A DNA stretch of 35,222 nucleotides, from assembly GCF_000150275.1 (NCBI RefSeq), contig NW_002060994.1, positions 9,866 through 45,087 on the forward strand, written 5' to 3'. The notes under the pieces were generated by a model that was given only the letters and a program-made list of their open reading frames with translations, was not told the origin of the DNA and made no database searches. The translations under genes were made by a program, and so were the position numbers. This stretch comes from Trichoplax adhaerens. Taxonomy: Eukaryota > Placozoa > Uniplacotomia > Trichoplacea > Trichoplacidae. Below are positions 20,453 through 31,452 of this stretch, piece by piece (positions within the stretch are counted from its first letter, which is position 1; each line of letters begins with the position of its first letter).

Positions 20453-21274
20453 ATGGAGTCTTTAGTGCACCAGTTGCGTGCTGCTGTGAAGTTATGTCTA
20501 GGACACGATTTTTGTCGCATTGATGGAAAAGATGAACGTTTCTGGTTGGATTTACACCTTAAAGTTACTAACAGTGTGTTACGCCAAAGAGAGAAAGACG
20601 AATATTATTGGCAAGGGCTACATAAGCTAGTTAACGAGATGAAGAATTATAAAGTAGACGAGAAAATGATGCATTTAAAAGAGGAAGAAATGGATCCTAA
20701 CAAGTTTTCTGATCAACATTTAAATTTGAATGAGAAAGATTCATATATTTATCAGCATTACCGTTGTTTAGTTGATCAGGTTTTGCAAATTATGATGGAT
20801 GAGTCCAATAGAACTTATCACTTTTACCGATTCGGATCGCTTCAGCTTTTGCGTGTGTTTTCTTCAAGAGATGTACCGTATGAATTAGTTATAGAACCTA
20901 TTGGTTTCGGACTATTAGACGCTATTGATCGCCCATCTTATTTGGTAAAATCATTTTATAAGATTACGGGCTTTACACTTGACTTATTCTCTATACATTA
21001 TAAGAAAGATTGTACGAATTGCTTTACCAATCTTAATTTGCAAAACTGTGAACTGAAACCATTTTCAAGTCCTGAAGAAATAATTCACTTACAGAAATTT
21101 GGTGAATACTGTAAAATCTTAATTACCGATGGTCATATCGCAGCTTTATACTTGATAGTTTACTTTTATGACCGTTACTATTTCATGTCGAACTTTCGTT
21201 ACTGTATCGGAACAAAAGCGATCATCGTTAAACCAGATTTATTAGATGATTTTGTAATTGGAGAGCATCGATAA
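20453..21274 (+). CDS. Unrecognised family, member B (273 residues, single exon)
   Basis: An intact intronless ORF from ATG (context CCGATGG) to TAA. It is a divergent paralog of the minus-strand gene at 17696-18445, roughly a third identical by eye, with the same start, the same GKDExFWLDLHLK and KPDLLDDFV motifs, and an extra acidic Lys/Glu/Met-rich segment near residues 68-95. TATATATA at 20401-20408 could serve as a TATA box 45 bases upstream. AATAAA lies at 21619-21624. The genes are head to head, 2 kb apart, as after an inverted duplication. Both frames are open despite marked divergence, which argues for selection on the protein. The family is unrecognised and probably lineage-specific. 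Confidence 0.7.
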   Translation: MESLVHQLRAAVKLCLGHDFCRIDGKDERFWLDLHLKVTNSVLRQREKDEYYWQGLHKLVNEMKNYKVDEKMMHLKEEEMDPNKFSDQHLNLNEKDSYIYQHYRCLVDQVLQIMMDESNRTYHFYRFGSLQLLRVFSSRDVPYELVIEPIGFGLLDAIDRPSYLVKSFYKITGFTLDLFSIHYKKDCTNCFTNLNLQNCELKPFSSPEEIIHLQKFGEYCKILITDGHIAALYLIVYFYDRYYFMSNFRYCIGTKAIIVKPDLLDDFVIGEHR

Positions 21275-21624
21275 ATGATGAAGTATCTATGTAATCATAT
21301 GAAAAGCAATGAAGATTTTATCGTTGATTTTGCAACTTAATAGTGTGACATTGTTCGGGATTAATTCGATTTAGTACAGAAGTTTAAGAATATAAATGCA
21401 TTTGCGCGAATCTTTTACAATTAAATTTTATTGACAGGTTAGTTTTGCTCATCCTTTAATGCAAAGTTGATTGAAATGTTATCATCGCTCGCTTGCGCAC
21501 TTTAGATTTATGTTATGTTAGCGACTGTACATTAGTGACATGGTTCTAAAACTATTAGATATTGCTTAAGTAGTCAGAGAAATGTGTACCATCACAAATT
21601 AACAAATAATCCTAAAGGAATAAA

Positions 21625-23224
21625 TTATAGCCGTCATCGGTACAGAAAAGGATAAATATATAAAGCGGCTTTATTCTTTTATAATAAACCTCAATCTTAT
21701 TAATCTGAGAGAAATGATGGCGTCACTGACTCAACATTATTCCACACTGAATTTTATAAATATCTAGAGTCTACATTATAATGGTTTAATCGCTTACGAT
21801 ATATCAAGCCTTATAATTATATCTCATAATAAACGTTATACGCGTATACAGTAAAAGATGTACAGTACGCCACCGAGTCGACCACGCTGGAGAAACATTA
21901 CAGGTGCAAGATGGTAGAAGGTGTATAAACTAGCACATTTATAGTACATTACTATATAGCATTTGATGCGCTTCATAACTTTCCCGAATTCGAGCACGTT
22001 ATGCGGTATGTACGTACAGGAATGTAATCATGTTTGTTTAACTACAAATTACGTTTCATGCTCATCGAAGATACGTTGTGTATAGCCTTTAATGCATTGC
22101 ATAGATTCTTCGAATTCAGCTTCACCAATTGCAACAAATTCAAGGAAGCTGTGAAACGTATAAACGCATAGTAACACAGCACAGTAATATCTTAAGATTG
22201 TTAACGCGAATAGTCTTATGCCTAGCATATGCACGTGCAATGCATGAATTTGTGTCAATCCTTACATTGTAGTGTTTTTTTGACTTAAAATGCGGAATAT
22301 GTTTCATGCTCATTTAAGTTATGTTGTGCGGTGTTTTAGTAAGTTAGTAGTAAATGCACGCAAGATTAAGTTACGCTGTGATCCCACGATGTACGTATAC
22401 GTGCTGAAACGAAGTTAATGTTGCTATTATACACTACGGTATTTGTTCAAGCATTTTTGTTACTATTTTGCAATATACTGGGTAACTACTTCAAGTACTC
22501 AGAAAAGAGGGGCTGCACATGGTCGTAAGCTGCCGAAAGTGTGCAGGCCGACTCTTTCTTGTAACCATTTTACTATATCCTATGAATATAAAATAATCAT
22601 TAATGTACACGACGTCTATGATCGAATCTCACTGTTATTTATTAAGTTAATAAATACTTAAAAATTAACATGGCAGACAGAATTATGGTGAGCAAAGATC
22701 CTTGATACTAGGTAACAGGCTATTAATAATCTTAACCCTATTGTAAAATTCATTATATAAAGTAAGAGAACATCTGATAGACTGGTGTAGTGATATTGCC
22801 GATGTGTAATGCGAATCTGCAAGAACAGAATAAATCTTCACAACGTTTGGCGTTCCATAAAAATTCGTTTATCATATATACAGTACTGTACTGTGCAGTA
22901 CCTAGATACTGGCATCATAGTCATAGCTTGTAATATTATTATTGTAAGCCCTGGTCAAAGCGACATTATCAAGAACCTCTTCTCTAGGGGAATTGATTTC
23001 TTGAGAGATTTAATACGACACTGAAGGAGGTGTTTAAGAAGTTTGTAAACGAAAGACCTAGACAATTGCTATGTCTATCTGCAGTACTTACCTTTTCCGG
23101 TAAGAGAAATTCCCCATAAAACAACTGATGTGGCCTTTATTCGATATGCTGGATGGATGGAAGGTTCGAGGGCCTTTGGACTAACGGCACACAAAAATTA
23201 ACGTTACTTGAGACGCTACGATCG
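21625..23224. other. No gene recognised; weak coding-like stretch
   Basis: Minus-strand 22049-22258 is open for 69 codons and ends with an acidic helix-like segment (EFEESMQCIKGYTQRI). Part of its end (FDEHET) recurs in degraded form near 22300-22335, suggesting a decayed duplicated gene or repeat. A perfect 12-bp palindrome TACAGTACTGTA is at 22879-22890. Nothing else is recognised. Confidence 0.3.
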
Positions 23225-23885
23225 CCCATCGGTTGTTGTAGTAGTAGAAAGAAGGGTTTGGAAAAAATCTAATTGAACCTATTAGATTATGGCTTATAGA
23301 TGTAATTAGTATTAAAAAATTGTTATTGGTTGTGTTTTCATTGTAGAAAATAAAAGTAACCTTTGTAAGGTTTAGTACAGAAGATAATTTATAAGGTTTA
23401 GTATGGAAACAATTTATAAGGTTTCGTATGGAAAATAATTTATAAGGTTTACTATAGAATGTTTTCTATTAGGTTTAGTATAGAAATACTTTACAGCGCC
23501 GTACTTTATAAGGTTTAGTACGAAAAACAAATTATTAGATTTAGTATAGAAAATAGATTATAAGATTTAGGGAAATAGTATGGGCAGTAATTTATAATGT
23601 TTAAGGTTTATTATGGAAAGTATTTATAAGGTTTAGTATGGAAAATAGTTTATAATGCTTAGTATAGAATATATACCGCCGTACCACCCTATAATCGCTG
23701 CTGAATTTATATCTTGCAAACGTCGGTAGTGTGTCGGTAACACATCGGTCGCAGTAGTAGTAGAAACAAGGGTTTCTGTAAAATGCAATGAAACCTGTTA
23801 GATTATAGCTTATAGATGTGATTATTATAAAAGAAGTTTTAATTACTTGTGTTTTAATAGTTGAAATTAATAATAATGTTTGTAA
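23225..23885. repeat. Higher-order direct duplication (period about 515 bp)
   Basis: The segment from about 23225 to 23375 (CATCGGTTG, GTAGTAGTAGAAA, then GATTATGGCTTATAGATGT) recurs at about 23742-23890 with moderate divergence. In each case the minisatellite units follow. A composite unit of unique leader plus 26-bp array was therefore duplicated. Confidence 0.65.
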
Positions 23886-24952
23886 TGTTTAGTATGAAAA
23901 ATAATTTATAAGATTTAGTATAGGAGGTAATTTATAAGGTTTAGTATAGAAAATAATTTATAAGGTTTAGTATGGAAAATAGTTTACAAGGCTTAGTGCA
24001 GAATATATAATTTATAAGGTTTAGTACGGTGTACTGTACTGTACACTGTACAGTACGGTATAGCAAAAAAGATATATAACGTTTAGTATAGAAAATAATG
24101 TTATATGGCTTAGTATGGAAAATAATTGATAAGGTTTAGTATTGAAAATAATTGATAAGGTTTAGTATAGAAAATAATTGATAGTGTTTAGTATAGAATG
24201 TATTCTATAAGGTTTAGTATGGAAAATAATATATGGTTAGAGGTTTCAAATGGAAAATAATTTATAAGATTTAGTATGGAAAATGATTTATAAGGCTAAG
24301 TACAGAATGTATATTATAAGGTTTAGTATAGAAAATATTTTAAAAGGTTTGGTTTATATTAGTAGGGAAAATAATTTATTTAAAATGTTGGTGCCGAATG
24401 TATTTTATAAGGTTTAGTATAGAAAATAATATACGAGGTTTAATTTAATATAGAAAAGTTTTATAAGGTTTAGTATGGAAAATAATTTATAAGGTTTAGT
24501 ATGAAGAATAATATATCCTCGAGGTTTCGTATCGAAAATAATTTATAGTCTTTAGTATGGAAAATAATCTATAAGGTTTAGTATGGAGAATAATATAAGA
24601 TTTAGTATAAAATGTATTTTATAAGGTTTAGTATGAAAAATAATGGGTAAGGTTTAGCGTGAAGAATAAATTGTAAGGCTTAGTATAGAAAATAATTAAT
24701 TTATATGGTTTAGTATAAGATGTATTTACAAGGTTTAGTACTGTATAGAAAATTAGAGAGATTAATCTGTATAAATTTTATTTTTTATTAAAGAAAATAT
24801 TTTATAAGGCTTGGTATGGCAGATATCTATAAGGTTTAGTATGCAAAGTCATTTATAAGGTTTAGTACGCAAAATAATTTATAAGGTTTAGTATACAGCA
24901 GAATGTACAGTATATTATAAGGTTTAGTATTAAAAATAATTTCGTAAAGTGA
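23365..24952. repeat. 26-bp AT-rich minisatellite, about 1.6 kb
   Basis: Dozens of diverged copies of a 26-base unit with the core TTTATAAGGTTTAGTATRG, followed by AAAATAA. All copies are in the same orientation. Many differ by A/G changes at the base after TAGTAT or by small indels. The array is split at about 23690-23885 by a second copy of the sequence that precedes it. A palindromic GTACTGTAC/GTACAGTAC insert lies at 24031-24056. Confidence 0.9.
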
Positions 24953-25269
24953 TTCTGATGCACCAATGTGAAACGATAGTTTCCGTCAGGATTAGACTGA
25001 AAATCAATTAATTCAACCTATAAATAATATGATATAAAGTAAAATCTATCGTAAAAATCGTATATGATTACAAAATAAATTGCAGGTACTTCATATGGCT
25101 AATAAAATGATATCTAATATCGGTCGCTAAAATTGTCTGTAATTGTCGATCTAATTGCTATATTGCGTCTTGAAATTGCCTTTTTAGCATTTCAAGCAAA
25201 GCCACAGGAAAATAGATATCATTTCCCTAGTAACATTAAGAAATAATTTTCATAAATCAGTTTGCATTA

Positions 25270-25545
25270 CATTTCTATCGTGTGATATTTCATTATGGGC
25301 TTTCACCAAGGCATCATGTAATTCGTTGTTGCGAAGATATGTAAGGCTAGTAGCTCTCTTTATTAGACAAAACTCACCTGGTAGAGTTCTCAAGTCATAC
25401 TTGCCAGTAATTTGTAGTCGATCTTTTCCTCTTTTATTCCTGAATTTAAGAGTTTCAACCTTTGCTAATTATCTGGCTATACCGATCATCAGTAAAATAG
25501 CCAGACGAAACCAAGTATTTCTTCGCTAGTACTTTGTTAAAGCTT
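25270..25545 (-). mobile_element. KRBA2/SCAND3-like integrase relic (N-terminal part)
   Basis: Minus-strand reading gives YFTDDRYSQII, then in a second frame VETLKFRNKRGKDR and KYDLRTLPG, then LHDALVKAHNEISHDRN. These resemble, in order, the region before and including the H-H zinc-binding motif in the integrase-like KRAB-A-domain/SCAND3 proteins of animals, which derive from Gypsy/Ginger-type transposons. A frameshift and a stop break it. A CCAG|GTGAGT donor-like site after TLP raises the alternative of an exon. The catalytic core is not visible downstream (25000-25260). Confidence 0.42.
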
Positions 25546-26280
25546 ACTCGAATTTGATACGAATATTTAGCAATCCCTTATGTTAATATCTTGTGATATT
25601 ATACTGTAGGTATATTTAATTGCATTGATATTCATAACCTAAACAAACATCATATTTATATATCAATGGCTATATGCTATATATTTGTAATTATCATAAT
25701 ATTTTAGCATGAATTATTGAATTTGTTCACAAATACATTTAAATTTTTTGGTATATAGTATCATAGAAATATTTCTATAAGAAGCAATATGCAAATATAA
25801 ATTGTAATTTCTATCGTAGTAACCGAAATATCCTCAATAAAACTTATCGTACAGGAACTATAATTGTATACAAACAAACAACGTATAGTAAAGGTGTATT
25901 ATATAACTTTTTATAAATTATATAATAGACAAATTTCTGTTGCTAATAAAACATTTTATCGTAACGATTATCACGTATATAATACATTGTTCCAATTTAT
26001 AGGTGGAAAATTAGTAAAATTGATCCAAATAGAATATTAAAAATCAGGAAATTTCATTTGACTAATATCAATTTGGTATCCTTAAGAGTTAAAATTTACG
26101 ATAGAGCTATCCACAATAAGTCAATCGCAAGATTACTGTACACTATATCTATAAAAATTGTTATTTTAAAATAAAGATAATAGAAACATTATTAAAAGAT
26201 AAATTAATTCTTTATAAACTTTCTTACATCTAATTTACTACAAATTAACGATACACATAATAATACCACGCGTAATAAAG
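25546..26280. other. No gene recognised
   Basis: Very AT-rich and stop-dense on both strands. No repeats are evident by eye. Confidence 0.5.
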
Positions 26281-26436
26281 CTCAGCTTTAGAAATAGCCA
26301 CCACTTCTGGGTATCTTGTAACACAATCCATCACAGTCAAGATATTCTCCTTCCCATATCTGGTCCTCTGAATTTTTATTTTTAGCATCCTTTAATAATG
26401 TCTTAAATTTTTCTTCTTTTTTTCATTTTTCCGATG
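26281..26436 (-). mobile_element. Ty3/Gypsy integrase fragment, inverted copy
   Basis: The reverse complement matches 29915-30070 closely over 156 bases. It reads YGKENILTVMDCVTRYPEVV, the first catalytic Asp region of a Gypsy integrase (LTVMD), followed by AISKAE. Homology stops sharply at 26281. It is non-functional by size and has a stop upstream of the motif. Confidence 0.75.
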
Positions 26437-27117
26437 GTGCTTTGGTAATATCCAACATTTTTCAACCTGATTAATTCCAAGACTTTCCTCTACAGTTATC
26501 AATATTTCGCATACAAGCACTTCGTTTGGCATTATCGATTTGCAAAAGCTAAACGGAATTCCGTGACTCTGAAATTGATCAGGAAATCTGAGTTACTTAA
26601 AATTAGTTTAAAATAAATATCACTTCCAAGAAAATTTATTGAGTAGTCAAATTAACGGCAGCATATTTGGCACTCATTACATTACCCTGTTTAGCCGTGC
26701 ATCAACTGCGCTTATGAGAAGAACTGTTATTGTAAATAGTAATCAGAAGTTTTCAACTGCTATGTACCACATAAGCATAGAAACATAATTTCAGTAATAT
26801 TTCTGTATTCAAAAATTACAGTCTTAGCAAATGAATTATCTTGGAAGTCACGTTTCCTTAATAATAATTTTTTCACTTAGCTTAACAGTTTAACGTAAAG
26901 GTAATGGAATTCCGTTGGCATGAACTTCAAATCAAATTTAAATGTTTAAATTTGTGATTTTTATGCAATTTTTGATTCTGATTTGTAGCGATCAATCAGA
27001 TAATGCTAGAGAGAACATAAGATTAAAGGATTCGCATTTTTAACTTTATCATAAGATGACATGATTTTGATTTAAAATCGCAGGACCCGATTTACTGGAA
27101 TCTGGCAGAAATAAGTT

Positions 27118-27492
27118 ACTGATAATAAGATCTATTGTTTACATGAGAATATGAAGACAGTTAGACCGGTCTTCAAATGAATAGCGTGCGATAAAATTTC
27201 AGATTAAGTTGATTTTAAAAAGCCTTACAACAAAGAATTTTTTAGTTCCTTTATATTTGTTGTAAACAGTAAACTTTTCATCCGTAAGATTTCATTTTCG
27301 AAAATTGATAATAAAATCTATTGTTTACATGAAAATATGAAGACAGTTAGATGCGTCTACAAATGAACAGCTTGCGATAAAATTACAGATTAAGTTGATT
27401 TAAAAAAGCTTTACAACAAAGAATTTTTTAGTTCGTTTATATTTGTTGTAAACAGTAAACTTTTCATCCGTATTATTGCATTTTCGAAAATT
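27118..27492. repeat. Tandem direct duplication, 186-bp unit, two copies
   Basis: Copy 1 (about 27118-27303) and copy 2 (about 27304-27492) are about 90% alike. Each contains TTACAACAAA and its complement TTTGTTGTAA about 20 bases apart, so each can form a hairpin (27410-27420 with 27442-27452 in copy 2). Copy 2 abuts the Tc1-type relic. Confidence 0.8.
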
Positions 27493-27519
27493 GTTACCTT
27501 TATATTTTACAATTTGGAA

Positions 27520-28646
27520 AAAGAAAGATCTGAATGCAAAGCACAAATTATGGCCTTCTCTAAAGCAAACTGGACATAACATAGAATTGCCGACAAACAT
27601 AAGATTTCTGTGCCATCAGTAAAATGAGTTATGGTATCGTACCGTGAGAATGGGACCTGGAATATCACAAAAAGAGGAAACTGTGATGGAATAAGGAAGA
27701 CTACAGCAAGAGACGACAGAATAATAATCAACGCCGTCAAAACAGACCCATTTATAAACAGTAAGGAAGTAGCCGGCATGGTAGCAGAGATGATTTCTCG
27801 TAGAAGCGATGCTTCTATGGTCAGGCGTCAATTAATTGGAAAAAAACTTAAAGCGAGGCATCAAGAGGTCAAGCCATTGCTAACGGAAGCCGCAATTTAT
27901 AAAAGGGTCCGATGGTGTGAGGCTTGTAAAGATCTTGAAGAAGAATATTGGAAAAAAGTATTAATTAGCGATGAAAGTTGATTCCTACAATTTAGATTTA
28001 TAGGCAAATACTAGAATTATGGTAAACAGTGGAGAAATATTAACTTTAAACCTTACCTTTAATGTTATGAATCAGCCTTCTGGAGAATCTAGCTTGAATA
28101 TTATTTTAAAATTTATTTTTTAGGCCAGTATGTAAGGCGCCCGCGGTACCTCCGCTATTATCCTTATTATACCAGAAAATCGGTGCGCCATTCTCCATCC
28201 TTTATGGTATGGGGGTTCTTCTATGCCGCAGGAGTGGGATGTTTGTTCTTTCTCCCTAAGGGAATAAATATAAAGAAAAGGAATTATAAAGACCTTTTGG
28301 ATATAGTTTTCCTCGAGGAAATGGGATAGCTAGACTGTGGCACTTTCATGTACGACGGTGCGCTAGTCCACAAGGCGAGCTTGGTGTCCCAATGGATTTC
28401 GGACAAAAGGGTTAAGGTATGCCCTAGACAGGCAACTCGCCTGACCTTAACCCGATTGAAAATTAATGGAAAATGCTGAAATGCAGAGTGGCCATGAGAA
28501 GGCCTAAATCTTGAATTCGGTTAAAGGCGATAAAACAAAGTGTTTGGAATTAACTTAGCATAGAGTACTGTAACACATTAGTAAGCAGTCTGCCAATAAA
28601 ACCTCAACAAGTAATTTCACATAAAGGAATGCATACAAAATATTAA
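27520..28646 (+). mobile_element. Tc1/mariner (DD34E) transposase relic
   Basis: A near full-length but broken transposase. It has an HTH region with IADKHKISVPSVK, TTARDDR, then LISDES with the first catalytic Asp (27970-27972) and a TGA in place of the following Trp. Next come VRRP and MVWGFF (about 28130-28230), MYDGALVH with the second Asp (28354-28356), a one-base frameshift, then SPDLNPIEN with the Glu (28458-28460), and finally the HTKY terminus at TAA 28644-28646. Counting through the shift gives 34 residues between the second Asp and the Glu, typical of Tc1. There are at least five stops. Terminal inverted repeats were not found. The open frame at 27631-27981 is only a piece of it. 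Confidence 0.85.
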
Positions 28647-29914
28647 TGAGATGCTTTAGTGGATAGTTTTATTTAACCTTTTTAAGGTTTTCTGATTTAT
28701 GTAAAGTAACTTTATCTGTTGCTATCGCATATGGTTATTGCTAGCTTCATATATATTACTTTAAGGCTTCTTTTACAAGATCTATCTTGTATTTAAAGTC
28801 ATGTGTAGTTTATGTTCTATCGTGAAGAATTAATGTTTTCAATGGCATATTAAAATTTTTTATATTTATTTAATGATTCTCATTCTGAAATAGCTTACAT
28901 TTCATTTTCAGATATGTCATATTTCTTTTGTTACTATCTCCAATAATGAGCTTTTATATAAAGCCAGCGATTCTAANCAGTGTAAACCTCAAATAGCATC
29001 ACGTCCTCACATAAACAAAATGTTATTCATTTTCTAAACTCATGTTCTGGAAAGCCATGTATTGTAGGATGTAATAGGCAAAACAGTTCTTTAATTATTA
29101 CAGTATTCACAATTGACTTTTTAGGTGAACGAAATTGGAGCACAGTAAAGAGAGACTAATCAGTTTGCAGATTTTCTAGTTAATTTACAAATTGAATATA
29201 TATCATTCTGTATATAGTGAGTTAAAATTTTAACCGAACACTCACTTTCATCTAATCTATACTATTATGCAGTGCTGTTATAAGTATCTTTTAAATGCAG
29301 CAAATAACAAGGTAGCTAGGCAACTGTACGACTATAGAATAATATCAATAAATACTGGTGGATATCAATTTAAAAGAACTTGAAGTCTTACCAATAACGT
29401 ACAGCATATAGAGAACAGCTGATAACTCAAGCATGCCATAAATATTGCAATAATAATAAGTATGCTGTATCACGTAACTGAATTACGTTAATACACAGTA
29501 TTCCTTGTAACAGCTTCTTATAATAACAACAAGCATATAGAAACTTAATTTTGCGTATTATTCGAATGTAAGTAAAATTTGAGCTCAAAAATTGTGTTAT
29601 TAACAGTAAATTAAAATACTTAGAGCTCATAGCTTGTAAAACAGGTTGAGAATGTAGAACTGTAGACATTTGATATACTACGTACTGTTGGAATAATTAT
29701 TTAAAATTAATCATTACAACGCTCTTTAACTTTGCATAAACTAAATATTACATTTACCGAATTAGATTTGAGAATCTAATATCTCTAATAATAAAATGTT
29801 ACAGACAGTAAATCGTCAGTATGTCTAAAATGGTATTGTGACGAGTGATTAATCAACAGCAGATGCTATAGCGATGATTAAGGTTAACTACAGCACTATG
29901 TGGTCTTGAATGAA
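28647..29914. other. No gene recognised; contains one N
   Basis: AT-rich, with an ambiguous base at 28977. An 80-codon minus-strand ORF (29427-29669) shows no recognisable features. It includes the small palindrome AACCTTTTTAAGGTT near 28676. Confidence 0.5.
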
Positions 29915-31440
29915 CATCGGCAAAATGATAAAAAATGAAGAAAAATTTAAAACGTTATTTGAGGATGCTAAAGATAAAAATTCAGAGGGCCAAATATGGA
30001 AAGGAATATATCTTGACTGTGATGGATTATGTTTCAAGATACCCAAAAGTGGTGGCTATTTCTAAAGCTGGTGCTGAACATGTAGCTAAGTAATTAAAAT
30101 TTAATTTTTATAAAGGACGATGACATCTAAAGAAATATCATCAGATTAAGGAACAGAATTTGAAAACAAAGCCATTAAAGAACTCTGCAAAATATTAAAC
30201 ACTAGAATATTTTGTTTATCTTCACAGCACCCAAAAGATAATGGACTTACTGAACGTTTCAATAGAATTTTAAAGTAAACATTCAGAAATTTGTCTTGAG
30301 AAACTCAAGCAGCAGGATTAGCAGCTCCCGTGTTTATTATTTGCTTTTAGAGAATTTTTACATAAAACTATAGGCCTTACTTCATTTGATTTATTACATA
30401 AATGGAAGATACGAGGGCCTTTAAATATTCTCAAGGAACAGTAGAGTGATGATAAAGAGAATCCCGCTGGAATTGAAGCATCTGAATTAGCAGGTAAAAG
30501 ATGAGATTATGTAGAATAATTGAAAAAAGCTGTGTGCACTCCCGGAGGCCAAGCTAAGAAATATAAAGAATATTTTGATCGCAAGACGCAGCAGAGGTAG
30601 CTGAAAGTGGAAAATATAGTATTATTCTTTTCTTCAATAAGAAAATAGAAATTGAATTTATAGTATGAAGAATGTCATGAATTATTCGGAAAATTTTTAT
30701 GGACCTTATATAGAATCAAAACGAAATATATAACGTTAAAGTCCACTCGTATAGTATGTACAAATTCAGTGGAGCAGCATAAAGGTATTGAAGATCGTAG
30801 AAATTTACGTGTAACAGCCAAAAAAATGAACCGAATGAAGTATATTATTTACATAAATTAAGATCAGGACCTAGTAAACTTGCAAAGAAACGAAATAGGT
30901 GAATATATCAAACTATAAGGCGATTCTCAGATGAACTTACAACGTAGCTAGAAATAGCTGACCCAGTAAAGCATGAAATAAGAATAAATCAGCAGACACA
31001 AATTAAACAGGGTAGTATTCAATTTCCTTTGCAAAAGTAAATTTTTGCAAGAGGCGATTAGGAAGATGGAGAATCAGAATTATAAGAAGAGCTCATAGTC
31101 ACCATCCTCAGTAATACTCGTTAATAAACTAAATGGTTTCTATTGATCTTGCATTGATTTACGCATAATTAATGTTAAATCTGAGATGGATACATATCCC
31201 TACCTCGAATTGACGAAACTTTGGTAACCTGGATAAGACAAGAATATGTAGCTATGGTGGATCTGGCAAAAGGATATCGACAAATGCCCTTATAACAAGA
31301 TAGTAAAATCATACAACAATTAGTACGCCAAGTGTCTACATGATTTTAATGGCATGCCTTTCGGACTAGTTACTGCTCCAGTTGCTTTATGGGGTTACAT
31401 TATCGCATCGAATAACACTGCCAGAATTAGTAAAAGAGCA
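29915..31440 (+). mobile_element. Ty3/Gypsy retrotransposon relic, integrase then reverse transcriptase
   Basis: Integrase comes first: LTVMDYVSRYPKVV (first Asp, about 30010), then the second Asp block with TAA where Gln follows SD (about 30147), then QHPKDNGLTERFNRILK with the catalytic Glu (about 30225-30275), and later the Gypsy-typical RGPLNIL (about 30412). About 370 bases on, reverse transcriptase begins: VKHEIRIN (about 30970), EEAIRKM-like and SPSSVILVNK (31048-31115), CIDLRIIN (about 31150), VDLAKGYRQMPL in a shifted frame (about 31255-31290) and MPFGLVTAPVA (about 31350). Many stops and frameshifts. No gag, RNase H or LTRs seen. Integrase upstream of reverse transcriptase is the reverse of the usual Gypsy order. 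Confidence 0.8.
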
Positions 31441-31452
31441 ATTTTTTAATAA

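Noticed and set aside
17696-21274. Ribosome-inactivating-protein similarity of the paralogs (YYFxSNF after a hydrophobic strand)
   Set aside because: The resemblance is vague. The ExxR catalytic motif is not in the expected place and the motif order is wrong.
27400-27831. Three overlapping minus-strand ORFs
   Set aside because: They are antisense shadows of the Tc1 relic and the 186-bp repeat.
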